DNA of 64,000 bases from Pseudomonadota bacterium (GCA_023391335.1 JAEWBG010000076.1:62001-126000), one strand, 5' to 3'; shown: positions 33,775 to 42,925, counted from the stretch's first letter. Program-made: numbers and translations. Notes: generated by a model not told the origin, from the letters alone.

Positions 33775-33795
33775 CTCGATGCTAGCCAATCATGC
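33761..33795 (+). terminator. 15-bp perfect stop-codon hairpin of fliQ
   Basis: GCATGATTGGCTAGC, loop TCGAT, then the exact complement. The TAG stop is in the left strand. It is the longest of the stop-codon hairpins in the window. No T-run follows and fliR is downstream in the same operon. Confidence 0.7.
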
Positions 33796-33801
33796 CGTCA
33801 A

Positions 33802-33899
33802 GGGTCACTGGTGACGGGTCACGAGTTAAAAATGCGAGATGTCGAAGTTGGTGCCACGAGGCTTCTGCCCCGTGACCCGTGACCTCTGACCCGTGACCA
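33802..33899. repeat. heptad-arm hairpin fliQ to fliR
   Basis: Left arm 33802-33826 (GGTCACTGGTGACGGGTCACG) and right arm 33869-33899 (CCCGTGA, CCTCTGA, CCCGTGA) pair; the right arm ends 5 bases before the fliR ATG, which has no Shine-Dalgarno. Confidence 0.9.
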
Positions 33900-33903
33900 A
33901 CCC

Positions 33904-34680
33904 ATGCTCAACCTCACCACCGGTCAACTCGAATCCTGGCTCGCACAGTATCTGTGGCCATTCATTCGTATTGGCGCGTGCTTCATGGTGGCGCCGATCT
34001 TTGGTGCGCAGTTCGTGCCGCGGCGGGTGCGCTTGTTGTTGGCGGGGGCGGTGACGATCATCGTCGCGCCGTTGCTGCCTGCGCCGCAGATCGAGATGTT
34101 TTCTGGAACCGCGGTGGTGGTGACGATTCATCAAATCATCATCGGAATCGCGGTGGGATTTGCATTGCAGTTGATCTTCGATTCCCTCGCGATGGGCGGC
34201 CAACTGCTCTCCAACACGATGGGCTTGGGCTTTGCGTTCAACGTCGATCCGTTGCGGGGCGCGAGCACCCCAGTGCTCGGGCAGTTCTACATGATTTTGG
34301 TGACACTCACGTTCTTAGCGCTCAACGGACATTTGGTGCTGATCGAAATGTTGGCGCGCGGATTTACTACGTTGCCGGTCGGTACACAGGGCTTGGATGG
34401 TTCGGCCTTGTGGACGTTGATTACCTGGGGCGGACAAGTGTTTTCCGGTGCATTGGCGGTGGCACTTCCAGGCATCACGGCATTGCTAGTGGTCAACATC
34501 GCATTTGGCGTCATGAGCCGTGCGGCGCCGACGTTGAATCTCTTCGCGGTCGGCTTCCCGATCACGCTGATCTTCGGCTTAGTCATCATGTACGCCGGAT
34601 TGCCTTCGGTACAGGCACGCTTCATCGAGTCTCTCGATGCTGCGTTCGGCGTCATCGGCACGTTGCTTAAGGCACAGTGA
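33904..34680 (+). CDS. fliR: FliR, export gate protein
   Basis: FliR completes the FliPQR export gate in the inner membrane. The product is 258 residues with about six hydrophobic segments, including IRIGACFMVAPIFGAQFVPR near the N-terminus and the conserved MGGQLLSNTMGLGFAFNVDP. Length is typical. flhB begins 6 bases after the stop. Confidence 0.96.
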   Translation: MLNLTTGQLESWLAQYLWPFIRIGACFMVAPIFGAQFVPRRVRLLLAGAVTIIVAPLLPAPQIEMFSGTAVVVTIHQIIIGIAVGFALQLIFDSLAMGGQLLSNTMGLGFAFNVDPLRGASTPVLGQFYMILVTLTFLALNGHLVLIEMLARGFTTLPVGTQGLDGSALWTLITWGGQVFSGALAVALPGITALLVVNIAFGVMSRAAPTLNLFAVGFPITLIFGLVIMYAGLPSVQARFIESLDAAFGVIGTLLKAQ

Positions 34681-34686
34681 GCTCAC

Positions 34687-35802
34687 ATGGCAGAGCATGA
34701 TTCAGCACAGGAACGGACCGAGGAGGCGACACCTAAGCGCCTCGAGGAAGCGAGGCGCCGCGGACAAATCCCTCGTTCCAGAGAACTCAGTGCCACTGCA
34801 GTGACGCTTGGCGGCGGCATCGCGCTCCACATGATGGGAGGCTCCATCGCGACTGTCATGCAAGGGATGATGATCAAGAGCCTCTCGGTCAGTCGCGATC
34901 AGGCGCTCGACTCGATTTATCTCCTGCCGGCTCTTTCGTCTGCCGCCATAGACGGACTGCGGGCATGCATTCCTGTGCTCGGCATTGTGTTCTTGGCGGC
35001 GCTGCTTGCGCCATTGGTGTTGGGTGGATGGAGCTTCAGTACGGAAGCGCTGATGCCTCAGTTCAGCCGCTTGAATCCGCTCGAAGGCGTTAAGCGCATG
35101 TTTGCGATGCGCAGCCTCGTCGAGTTGGGTAAAGCGCTGGCGAAGTTCGGCGTCGTCGCCGCTGTGGCGGTAATCGTGTTGTGGAAAGACACGCCCGCAT
35201 TGATGGCGATCGGCAGAGAACCGGTTAACGTCGGTATCGCTCACGCCTTTCAACTAGCGGGTAGCGCACTCATCTCCGTTTCGGCGGGGCTGCTGATCAT
35301 CGCGGGCTTCGATGTGCCGTATCAGCTTTGGCAGTACGCGAAGCAGCTACGCATGACTCGCGAAGAAATCCGTCAGGAATACAAAGAGAGCGAAGGCTCG
35401 CCCGAAGTGAAGGGGCGCATTCGCCAGATGCAACAGGAAGTCGCGAAGCGGCGCATGATGCAGGATGTCCCCAAGGCCGACGTCATCGTCACTAACCCGA
35501 CGCACTTCGCCGTGGCCTTGCTCTATGACGAGAAGCGCATGCGCGCCCCGATCGTCGTCGCGAAAGGCGTGGATCTCATCGCGGCTCGGATCCGCGAAGT
35601 CGCCACCGAGCACAAAGTCCCGATTTTCGAAGCCCCGCCGCTCGCCCGCGTTCTATATCGCAACGTCGATATCGGCGATGAAGTCCCAGCAACCTTGTAT
35701 GTCGCCGTCGCACAAGTCCTGAGCTATGTCTTCCAGCTCAAAGCCGCGGTGAAGAATGGAATGCGGCCGCCGGCTAAGCCGGTTGTCGATGTCGCGGAGT
35801 GA
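34687..35802 (+). CDS. flhB: FlhB, export specificity switch
   Basis: FlhB is an inner-membrane export gate protein that switches from hook to filament substrates after self-cleavage. The product is 371 residues: four transmembrane helices in the first 215, then the cytoplasmic domain with the NPTH autocleavage motif (VTNPTHFAVALLYDEKRM, near residue 264). N-terminal DSAQERTEEATPKRLEEARR is diagnostic. The last gene of the fliL promoter unit; a 615-bp gap follows. Confidence 0.97.
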   Translation: MAEHDSAQERTEEATPKRLEEARRRGQIPRSRELSATAVTLGGGIALHMMGGSIATVMQGMMIKSLSVSRDQALDSIYLLPALSSAAIDGLRACIPVLGIVFLAALLAPLVLGGWSFSTEALMPQFSRLNPLEGVKRMFAMRSLVELGKALAKFGVVAAVAVIVLWKDTPALMAIGREPVNVGIAHAFQLAGSALISVSAGLLIIAGFDVPYQLWQYAKQLRMTREEIRQEYKESEGSPEVKGRIRQMQQEVAKRRMMQDVPKADVIVTNPTHFAVALLYDEKRMRAPIVVAKGVDLIAARIREVATEHKVPIFEAPPLARVLYRNVDIGDEVPATLYVAVAQVLSYVFQLKAAVKNGMRPPAKPVVDVAE

Positions 35803-36135
35803 CATCCGTTAAATGACGGACGCTGACGCGTCGGGACGGACATACGTCGGGATGGATCGCTTTGCGATCGGGAGAGACTGACGTCGAGTCAGAACGAATC
35901 AAGCAAGAATGGATACGCAGGATTGACAGGATGGTCGGAGCCAAGAGATCTGTTCTTGCTCTCTTACATCCTGTTCATCTTGTTGATCCTGTCTAGAAAC
36001 TCTTATCACGGCTCGGCTTCGAAGTCTGACTCGACGGTAGTCCCTCCCGACGCATCAGCGTCCTACCCGACGACAGTCCCTCCCGATCGCAAAGCGATCC
36101 GGCATTCACGCCCGCAACAATCGCGGCTAAGACAC
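35803..36135. repeat. compound inverted repeat after flhB
   Basis: Nested structure. The outer arms are made of roughly 36-base units, each a small hairpin followed by a GGGAGGGACT-like block. Left hairpins are at 35819-35832 and 35855-35869; right hairpins at 36049-36062 and 36085-36099, in inverted sense. The inner arms are ACAGGAT-type (35918-35932) and ATCCTGTT-type (35968-35993) around AAGAGATCTGTTCTTG. The inner part recurs at 51.05-51.14 kb and the outer units recur at 53.9 kb. No gene is visible. Confidence 0.8.
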
Positions 36136-36214
36136 TCCCTTACAAGACGCCGCCGTTTCCCCTGATGACGTCATTGCCAAACTGTGAAGAACTCCCGCTC
36201 GCTGATGTCCGCCG

Positions 36215-36230
36215 TGGCTCGGGAGTTGCA
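36215..36230 (+). promoter_or_regulatory. sigma-54 promoter of flhA
   Basis: TGGCTCGGGAGTTGCA with GG and GC 12 bases apart. The predicted start near 36241 leaves a leader of about 175 bases containing repeats. It would drive flhA-flhF-flhG-fliA as an early unit. Confidence 0.7.
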
Positions 36231-36299
36231 CCTATATAGGCGTGTCAGAGGGATGACGGTGCGCGAAGCGCGAAAGCGCCGAGCGCAGTGATGGAAACA

Positions 36300-36411
36300 C
36301 CTCTCCCCTCGCGGGAGAGGTCGAGCGAGAGCTCGGGTGAGGGGGAAGTGAATCGACCAACCCCTCACTGACCGCAAACCGTCAACCCTCAACCGTCAAC
36401 CGCAAACAACA
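36300..36411. repeat. repeats in the flhA leader
   Basis: A strong hairpin CCTCTCCC-CTCGC-GGGAGAGG at 36300-36320 with the flanking GCTCGGGTGAGGGGG seen after such hairpins in many proteobacteria, then CGTCAAC/CCTCAAC heptads at 36369-36411 ending 7 bases before the flhA ATG. The heptads are the same family as the right arm at the fliO/fliP junction. No left partner is obvious. Confidence 0.75.
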
Positions 36412-36417
36412 GGTTTC

Positions 36418-38499
36418 ATGGCAGCAACAGCAACACTGGATTTGAAGTCGATCGTACGCTCAGGTGTGGGCGTGCCGATCGGCGTGCTCGCGGCCTTGGC
36501 GATGGTGATCCTGCCATTGCCGCCGATCGCGCTCGACGTGTTGTTCACGTTCAACATCGCGTTGTCACTCATCGTCGTGATGGCGGTGTTCTATGTACTG
36601 CGTCCGCTCGACTTCGGCGTGTTCCCAACCGTGTTGCTGTTGGCGACGTTGTTGCGTCTGGCGCTCAACGTCGCATCGACTCGCGTGGTGCTATTGCATG
36701 GCCATACCGGCTCGCACGCCGCGGGTCGAGTCATTCAGTCGTTCGGCGAATTCGTGATCGGCGGCAACTATGCCGTCGGTGTCGTGGTGTTCGCGATCCT
36801 CACGATCATCAACTTCGTGGTCGTGACCAAAGGTGCAGGTCGAATTTCCGAAGTGAGCGCGCGCTTCACGTTGGATGCGATGCCAGGCAAGCAGATGGCG
36901 ATCGATGCCGACCTGAACGCCGGCCTGATCACGCAAGACGAAGCACGCACCCGTCGTGCTGAAGTGCGAGCCGAAGCGGACTTCTACGGTTCGATGGACG
37001 GCGCCAGCAAATTCGTGCGCGGCGATGCGACGGCGGGCATTTTGATTCTCGTCATCAACATACTGGGTGGCGTCGCCATCGGCATGATGGCGCATGGCAT
37101 GTCGTTCTCCGATGCCGCGCGTACGTATACGTTGCTGACGATCGGTGACGGCCTCGTTGCGCAAATCCCCGCGCTGTTGCTGTCGACCGCAGTCGCGATC
37201 ATCGTCACTCGTATGTCTCGGGCTCAGGACATGGGCGGCGAGCTGGCCAAACAACTGCTCTCACAACCTCGTGCGCTTGCGATCGCCGGAAGCTTGTTGG
37301 GCGTGATGGGATTGATCCCCGGCATGCCGAACGTTCCGTTCCTACTTATGGCATCGATCTGCGGTGGCGGTGCGTGGATGTTGCACAAGAAGGCGAAAGA
37401 ACCCCTGCCGGTGGAAGAGAAGGCCCCCGCTGCGCCGCCACCTCCGCCAATCGAATCGCGCGAGCTCACTTGGGACGACGTTCAACCGGTGGACATCATC
37501 GGTCTGGAAGTGGGTTATCGCTTGGTGCCGTTGGTCGATAAGGCTCAAGGCGGCGATCTGTTGGCCCGCATTCGCGGCGTGCGCCGCAAGCTCACTCAGG
37601 ATCTTGGGTTCCTCGTACAAGCTGTCCACATTCGCGACAATCTGGATCTCCCGCCGAATGCGTATCGCATCAATTTGTCCGGCGTGCCGGTGGGCGAGGG
37701 CGTGATCTACCCGGATCGCGAATTGGCGATCAATCCGGGCAAAGTGTTCGGCAAAGTCTCAGGCCTTGAAACTCACGACCCGGCATTCGGCATGGAAGCC
37801 GTGTGGATCGAGCCTTCGTCTCGGGATCACGCGCAAACGCTCGGCTATACCGTTGTCGATGCAAGCACCGTCATCGCGACTCACTTGAGTCACGTGATAC
37901 AGACACATGCGCACGAGTTGCTCGGCCACGAAGAAGTCCAGCACCTGTTGAATACGCTGGCGAAGACCGCGCCCAAGCTCGTCGAAGATTTGACGCCGCG
38001 ATTGCTGCCGCTCGGCACGGTCGTCCGTACGTTGCAAGGCCTGCTCGCCGAGCGCGTGCCGATCCGCAACATGCGCACCATCGTCGAGACGCTCTGCGAA
38101 CACGGCGCTCGCACACAAGATCCGCAGCAACTGCAATCGCACGTTCGTGTGGCCCTTGGCCGTCAGATCGTTCAAGACATCGCCGGCATGACCAACGAAC
38201 TGCCCGTGATCACACTCGAACCCGATCTAGAACAACTGCTCTCGAACTCTTTGGCCGGCAACAACGCAGCCACGCCGGGCCTGGAACCCGGCCTCGCGGA
38301 ACGCATGCAACGCCGCCTCGCCGAAGCCGCACAGCGCCAAGAAATGACCGGCGAACCTGCAGTGCTCCTTGTTCCGCCTCAACTGCGACAAACCCTCGCA
38401 CGCTTCATGCGCTCCATCGTCCCAAGCATGCACGTGCTCGCTTGGAATGAGATTCCGGATAACCGGAAGGTGCGGTTGGTCACGGCCGTAGGCCGGTGA
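36418..38499 (+). CDS. flhA: FlhA, export gate protein
   Basis: FlhA is the large ring-forming export gate subunit that receives chaperone-substrate complexes. The product is 693 residues. The N-terminal half (about 1-330) has around eight transmembrane helices and the conserved loop GRISEVSARFTLDAMPGKQM. The C-terminal cytoplasmic domain begins near residue 365 and contains YRLVPLVDKAQGGDLLARIR. Length is typical. The stop lies within a bulged hairpin. Confidence 0.97.
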   Translation: MAATATLDLKSIVRSGVGVPIGVLAALAMVILPLPPIALDVLFTFNIALSLIVVMAVFYVLRPLDFGVFPTVLLLATLLRLALNVASTRVVLLHGHTGSHAAGRVIQSFGEFVIGGNYAVGVVVFAILTIINFVVVTKGAGRISEVSARFTLDAMPGKQMAIDADLNAGLITQDEARTRRAEVRAEADFYGSMDGASKFVRGDATAGILILVINILGGVAIGMMAHGMSFSDAARTYTLLTIGDGLVAQIPALLLSTAVAIIVTRMSRAQDMGGELAKQLLSQPRALAIAGSLLGVMGLIPGMPNVPFLLMASICGGGAWMLHKKAKEPLPVEEKAPAAPPPPPIESRELTWDDVQPVDIIGLEVGYRLVPLVDKAQGGDLLARIRGVRRKLTQDLGFLVQAVHIRDNLDLPPNAYRINLSGVPVGEGVIYPDRELAINPGKVFGKVSGLETHDPAFGMEAVWIEPSSRDHAQTLGYTVVDASTVIATHLSHVIQTHAHELLGHEEVQHLLNTLAKTAPKLVEDLTPRLLPLGTVVRTLQGLLAERVPIRNMRTIVETLCEHGARTQDPQQLQSHVRVALGRQIVQDIAGMTNELPVITLEPDLEQLLSNSLAGNNAATPGLEPGLAERMQRRLAEAAQRQEMTGEPAVLLVPPQLRQTLARFMRSIVPSMHVLAWNEIPDNRKVRLVTAVGR

Positions 38500-38664
38500 C
38501 GTCGCGGGTCAGAAGGTCACGAGTCACGAGTCACGTGTCAGAAGCAAGAAGTCGGAAACGAACAAACATGAATATGCATGTCGTACCAATAGAGATGCAG
38601 TGCGGAAGCAAAGATCGCGTGGTCGACTTCTTACCCGTGACCCGTGACTTATTACCCGTGACGG
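38479..38664. repeat. stop-codon hairpin plus heptad-arm hairpin flhA to flhF
   Basis: 38479-38500 is a hairpin (GTCACGGCC, loop GTA, GGCCGGTGAC with one bulged G) that contains the flhA TGA. Heptad left arm 38504-38542 (GGGTCAG, AGGTCAC, GAGTCAC) pairs with right arm 38630-38664 (ACCCGTG, ACCCGTGA, TTACCCGTGAC). The right arm ends about 10 bases before flhF. Confidence 0.88.
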
Positions 38665-38674
38665 GCTACGCCCC

Positions 38675-39961
38675 ATGAAATTAAAACGCTACCACGCCCC
38701 CGACATGCGTCAGGCATTGCGACAAGTGCGCGATGCGCAAGGTCCGGATGCCGTGATTCTCTCGACTCGCAAGGTCAACGGCGGAGTTGAAGTCGTTGCG
38801 GCAGTGGATTTCGACGTCGCTGAAGAAGGTGTCGACACGTATGGACGCGACAGCGCTCATGTCAGCCAGCCTTCGCAACAAGCAACCGTGACGACGGCAC
38901 AGCTCGAACGTAGTGCGCTCATGGGACGCGACGCGGCCGCCAACGAACAACGGCGTGAGTCTTCGACCACTGCGGCGGATTTTGCCGCGCTGGCGCATCG
39001 ACTCACTGAAGCGGCGGATCCAGATGTCGCAGTGGGCGAGGGCGTCAGCGAAGAGCTGCGCACTTTGCGCCGTATGTTGGAAACGCAGCTTGCAACGTTG
39101 GCTTGGAACGATCTCTCACGACGTTCGCCGATTCAGACCGAGCTGTTGAAACAGATGACAGTGCTCGGGCTGGCGAACGATTTGGCTGCGGAACTCGTGA
39201 GCCAATTGCCAACTCGTTTGGAGCTCTCGGAGGCACAACGCATTGCGTTGGCATTGCTCGCGCGCCGCATATCGACCGTTGAAGAACGTTGGCTCGACAA
39301 GGGTGGCGTGGTGGCGATGGTGGGCGCAACGGGCGTCGGCAAGACCACCATGGTGGCGAAGCTTGCCGCGCGTTGGGTATTGCGCCATGGGCCGCGCGAT
39401 CTCGCGTTGATCTCGACCGATTCCGTACGTATCGGCGCGCAAGAGCAGATTCACACGCTCGGGCGCTTGATCGGTGCACCTGCGTACGCAGTCGATGGTG
39501 CGCACGAACTTCCCGACCTTCTTGATCACTTGTCGTCACGCCGCATGATTTTGATCGACACCGCGGGCTTGAGTCAGCGCGATTCGCGACTGGCAAGCGA
39601 ACTCGCCTCACTCGCGAGCGCAAGCGACCGCATCGAAACCTCACTCGTCCTTTCGTCGGCGGCGCAGGCCGGTGCTATCGAAGAAGCCGTGGATCGCTTC
39701 GCTCCAGCTCAGCCATTGACCTGCGTGCTAACGAAACTCGATGAAGCGACCAGTTTGGGCGGCGCGATCTCGACCTTGATTCGCTCGAAGTTGCCGCTCG
39801 CCTACGTGAGCGACGGGCAACGCGTACCTGAGGATTTGAGCCCGGCACGTTCGCATCAACTGATTGCGCGCGCGGTAGAGCTCTCGCGCAAATCGGGTGC
39901 GCATGCAGATGAAGATTTATTACGACGCCGCTTCGGCAACATCGCACACGCGATCGCTTGA
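38675..39961 (+). CDS. flhF: FlhF, SRP-type GTPase for polar flagellar placement
   Basis: FlhF marks the cell pole for flagellar assembly. The product is 428 residues: B domain at the N-terminus (MKLKRYHAPDMRQALRQVRD), N domain about 120-210, and the SRP-type G domain with GATGVGKTTMVAKLAARW (about 219-236), the DTAGLSQRD motif and the guanine-specificity TKLDEATSLGG. All GTPase motifs are intact. flhG follows after 34 bases. Confidence 0.96.
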   Translation: MKLKRYHAPDMRQALRQVRDAQGPDAVILSTRKVNGGVEVVAAVDFDVAEEGVDTYGRDSAHVSQPSQQATVTTAQLERSALMGRDAAANEQRRESSTTAADFAALAHRLTEAADPDVAVGEGVSEELRTLRRMLETQLATLAWNDLSRRSPIQTELLKQMTVLGLANDLAAELVSQLPTRLELSEAQRIALALLARRISTVEERWLDKGGVVAMVGATGVGKTTMVAKLAARWVLRHGPRDLALISTDSVRIGAQEQIHTLGRLIGAPAYAVDGAHELPDLLDHLSSRRMILIDTAGLSQRDSRLASELASLASASDRIETSLVLSSAAQAGAIEEAVDRFAPAQPLTCVLTKLDEATSLGGAISTLIRSKLPLAYVSDGQRVPEDLSPARSHQLIARAVELSRKSGAHADEDLLRRRFGNIAHAIA

Positions 39962-39995
39962 GCCACTTGAGAACACAGCAACAAAGGTATTTCGG

Positions 39996-40868
39996 ATGGA
40001 AGCAATGCAAACCACTGGCTTGAGACGCGCGGCTCAACCAGGTCCGGTCCAAGTCATCGCAGTGACGGGCGGCAAGGGCGGCGTGGGCAAGACCAGTGTA
40101 TCGGTGAATTTGGCGACTGCCATGGCCTCGACCGGCAAGCGCGTCATGCTGCTCGATGGCGATCTGGGGTTGGCGAACGTCGATGTGTTCCTGGGCCTCT
40201 CGCCGCGGCATACGATGGCACACGTACTCTCGGGCGAGCGCACGTTGGAAGAAATCATCATCGAATCCCCGCAAGGAATTCAGGTGGTGCCGGGGGCATC
40301 CGGTGTGGCCGATCTCGCTAATCTTTCGGCGGCAGGACATCTCGGGTTGGTGCAGGCGTTCAGCGCGTTGAGTCAACGCGTCGACACCTTGATCGTCGAT
40401 ACGTCTGCAGGCATCTCCCATAGCGTGATCCAGTTCACACAAGCAGCACAGAACGTATTGCTTGTGGTGTGCGACGAGCCAGCCTCTATGACGGACGCTT
40501 ATGCATTGGTGAAGGTCATGAGCCGCGGTCATGGCGTGAATCGATTCCATGTCGTCGCCAACATGGCGCGTGCGCCGGGCGAGGGCGAGACTTTGTTCAA
40601 AAAACTCGAACGCGTCACGGGCCGCTTCCTCGATGTCACCCTCGAGTACGTGGGTGAAATCCCCGAGGACCCGTATTTACGTAAGGCGATTCGTGAACAG
40701 CGTCCGGTCGTTGCTGCTTTCCCTTCATGCCCTGCAGCTCGGGCATTCAAGAAATTGGCGTTGAAGGCCGATAAGTGGCCTATACCGGAAGGCCCGCGAG
40801 GCAATCTGGAGTTTTTCGTCGAGCGTTTGGTGCGCAAACCGCAGGCGCGACTGGAGGTCGTGCAATGA
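39996..40868 (+). CDS. flhG: FlhG/FleN, flagellar number ATPase
   Basis: FlhG is a MinD-like ATPase that limits flagellum number, in known species by restraining FleQ and acting on FlhF. The product is 290 residues. The deviant P-loop GGKGGVGKTSVSVNLA is at about residues 24-39, and the C-terminal region has typical MinD/FlhG helices. An open frame extends upstream into flhF, but the ATG at 39996 (MEAMQTTGLRR) gives the usual length. It overlaps fliA by ATGA. Confidence 0.95.
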   Translation: MEAMQTTGLRRAAQPGPVQVIAVTGGKGGVGKTSVSVNLATAMASTGKRVMLLDGDLGLANVDVFLGLSPRHTMAHVLSGERTLEEIIIESPQGIQVVPGASGVADLANLSAAGHLGLVQAFSALSQRVDTLIVDTSAGISHSVIQFTQAAQNVLLVVCDEPASMTDAYALVKVMSRGHGVNRFHVVANMARAPGEGETLFKKLERVTGRFLDVTLEYVGEIPEDPYLRKAIREQRPVVAAFPSCPAARAFKKLALKADKWPIPEGPRGNLEFFVERLVRKPQARLEVVQ

Positions 40869-41605
40869 GTGGATTGAACGCATACAAGGCGCAGGCGAAC
40901 GCTGCCAATGCGGATGCGTTGGTGATGCGCCACGCAGAGTTGGTGAAGCGAATTGCTTATCACTTGGCAGGGCGCTTACCGGCATCAGTCGAAGTGGCGG
41001 ATTTGATTCAGGCAGGAATGCTCGGATTGTTGGAAGCCGCGTCGAACTACACCGCCGATCGCGGTGCGAGCTTCGAGACGTATGCCGGTATTCGAATTCG
41101 TGGAGCAATGCTGGATGCATTGCGCAAGTTGGATTGGGCGCCGCGCTCGGTGCATCGCAAAGCACGTGCTGCTGCAGCAGCAGTGCGCGAGATCGAGTCG
41201 GAATTCGGCCGCGAGGCGCGCGACAACGAAATCGCGCAAAAGATGGGCGTCACGTTGGATGACTACCATCGAATCGCGCAGGACGCCGCGAGTTGCCGAA
41301 TCACGAGCTTGGATAGCGCCAATGACGATGAGGACTCGCCGCTCGGACGCGTCAAGGATGAAGGAGCGGATCCGTTTGCGGACGTGAGCGACTCGGGGTT
41401 CCGGGCCGCGCTCGCGCAAGCGATCCAAGATTTGCCGGAGCGCGAACGATTGGTCATGTCGTTGTACTACGACGATGAGCTGAATCTCAAAGAGATCGGC
41501 GCGGTGTTGAAAGTGACGGAATCGCGAGTGTGTCAATTGCACGGACAAGCGCTGGTGCGATTGAAGGCACGCTTAGTGGATTGGCGCGATCGAGTCGGAA
41601 GTTGA
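40865..41605 (+). CDS. fliA: FliA, sigma-28 factor
   Basis: FliA directs RNA polymerase to late flagellar promoters such as fliC and is held by FlgM until the hook is complete. The product is 246 residues. Region 2 is HAELVKRIAYHLAGRLPASV to FETYAGIRIRGAMLDALRKL; region 4 is LPERERLVMSLYYDDELNLK and AVLKVTESRVCQLHGQALVR. It starts at the flhG stop (ATGA). Confidence 0.97.
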   Translation: MSGLNAYKAQANAANADALVMRHAELVKRIAYHLAGRLPASVEVADLIQAGMLGLLEAASNYTADRGASFETYAGIRIRGAMLDALRKLDWAPRSVHRKARAAAAAVREIESEFGREARDNEIAQKMGVTLDDYHRIAQDAASCRITSLDSANDDEDSPLGRVKDEGADPFADVSDSGFRAALAQAIQDLPERERLVMSLYYDDELNLKEIGAVLKVTESRVCQLHGQALVRLKARLVDWRDRVGS

Positions 41606-41619
41606 ATTGAGAGTGGGTT

Positions 41620-41700
41620 GGAGGCTGGGGACTTGAGGCTGGGGCCGGAATCAGAGTGGAGAACGCTTCTGGTCTGGCCCCAGCCTCCAGTCGCCAGCCC
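41620..41700. repeat. tandem-arm hairpin fliA to cheY
   Basis: Left arm 41620-41644 (GAGGCTGGGG, two copies) and right arm 41674-41700 (CCCCAGCCTCCAGTC) pair. The family is related to the GGTCCCCAGCCTCCAGC piece in the flgJ-flgK gap. cheY nevertheless has a good AGGAG after the arm. Confidence 0.85.
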
Positions 41701-41718
41701 GATTGCTAGGAGACCTAA

Positions 41719-42111
41719 GTGAGCAAAGACATGAAGTTCTTGGTCGTCGACGATTTCTCGACGATGCGTCGCATCATCAAGAATCTGCTGAACGACCTCG
41801 GCTATGCCAACGTCACAGAAGCGGACGACGGGCAAACCGCGCTGCCCATGCTGCAAACCGGCGCATTCGATTTCTTGATCACGGATTGGAATATGCCCGG
41901 CATGCCGGGATTGGATCTTCTCAAAGCCGTGCGTGCCGATCCGAAGCTCGCGAAGATGCCGGTGCTGATGCTTACGGCAGAAGCGAAGCGCGAGCAGATC
42001 ATCGAGGCGGCTCAGGCTGGAGTGAACGGCTACGTCATCAAGCCGTTCACGGCCGTGACGCTGAAAGAGAAGATCGACAAGATTCTCGAGCAGCGCGCGA
42101 ACGCAGCCTAA
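41719..42111 (+). CDS. cheY: CheY, chemotaxis response regulator
   Basis: CheY carries the phosphoryl signal from CheA to FliM. The product is 130 residues with the acid pocket in FLVVDDFS, phospho-acceptor Asp in LITDWNMPGMPG (near residue 58), the conserved Thr in LMLTAEAKR and Lys in YVIKPFTA. The GTG start has AGGAG with a 6-base gap. Order fliA-cheY-cheZ is that of Pseudomonas and Xanthomonas. Confidence 0.97.
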   Translation: MSKDMKFLVVDDFSTMRRIIKNLLNDLGYANVTEADDGQTALPMLQTGAFDFLITDWNMPGMPGLDLLKAVRADPKLAKMPVLMLTAEAKREQIIEAAQAGVNGYVIKPFTAVTLKEKIDKILEQRANAA

Positions 42112-42180
42112 TCCATGCATCTTGAGCGCAAGAGCAGCTACTCGCGGCTTTTCACTTGAGAGCTAGAACAGGACAAGAAT

Positions 42181-42921
42181 ATGAGTAGCGGAATCCTGGC
42201 GTTGCGCGAAGAGTACGGCGCGAGCATCGCCGCGCTCGCCGGCGCACTGGCCGCAGGCGACGAGGCGGCGTTTCTAGCGGAACTCGACGCGCTCGTGCGC
42301 CGGCGCGAGATGACGCTGTTCGGCGAGCTGCGCAAGTTGACCGGAGACTTGCAATCCGCATTGGATCGCTTCCGCCTCGATTCCCGTTTGCTGGTGTTGG
42401 CAGAGAAAGAAGTACCCGATGCGCGTCATCGCCTCGATCACGTTTTGAAACTGACCGACGAGGCTGCGCATCGCACGATGGATTTGGTGGAGCAATCGGC
42501 GCCGCTTGCGGATCGGACGGCAACGTCGGCTACCGAAATCCAAGCGGTGTGGAAGCGATTCCGTCAGCGTCAAGTCGACGTGGCCGAATTTCAGTCGATG
42601 GTTTTGAAGATGGACAAGTTCCTCAACGAAGCCTGTGCAGACATGGATCGCGTGCGCGGCAATCTGTCGGAGGTCTTGTTGGCTCAGGGCTTCCAAGATC
42701 TTTCCGGACAGATCATTCGCGGCGTGATGAAGCTCGTCTCGGAATTGGAAGTCGCGCTGGCGGACCTGATTCGCCTTTCGAAGGCCGGCTCCGATCAAGT
42801 GAAGGCTTCGACGGGCGACACAACTCGCGGCTTCGGTCCCGTAATCCCAGGCATCAACAATGGTCCGGCCGTCAGCGGCCAACAAGACGTCGATGCGCTG
42901 CTGTCTGGGTTGGGAATGTGA
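42181..42921 (+). CDS. cheZ: CheZ, CheY phosphatase
   Basis: CheZ removes phosphate from CheY. The product is 246 residues, a long helical hairpin with the active segment LLAQGFQDLSGQIIRGVMKL (catalytic Gln in FQDLSGQ) and the C-terminal CheY-binding tail QQDVDALLSGLGM. AGGA precedes the ATG. In related clusters cheA and cheB follow; here a heptad hairpin and motC follow directly. Confidence 0.96.
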   Translation: MSSGILALREEYGASIAALAGALAAGDEAAFLAELDALVRRREMTLFGELRKLTGDLQSALDRFRLDSRLLVLAEKEVPDARHRLDHVLKLTDEAAHRTMDLVEQSAPLADRTATSATEIQAVWKRFRQRQVDVAEFQSMVLKMDKFLNEACADMDRVRGNLSEVLLAQGFQDLSGQIIRGVMKLVSELEVALADLIRLSKAGSDQVKASTGDTTRGFGPVIPGINNGPAVSGQQDVDALLSGLGM

Positions 42922-42925
42922 GGAG

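Noticed and set aside
35923..36165. 80-codon frame between flhB and flhA
   Set aside because: It lies wholly in the compound inverted repeat and the sequence is repeat-derived.
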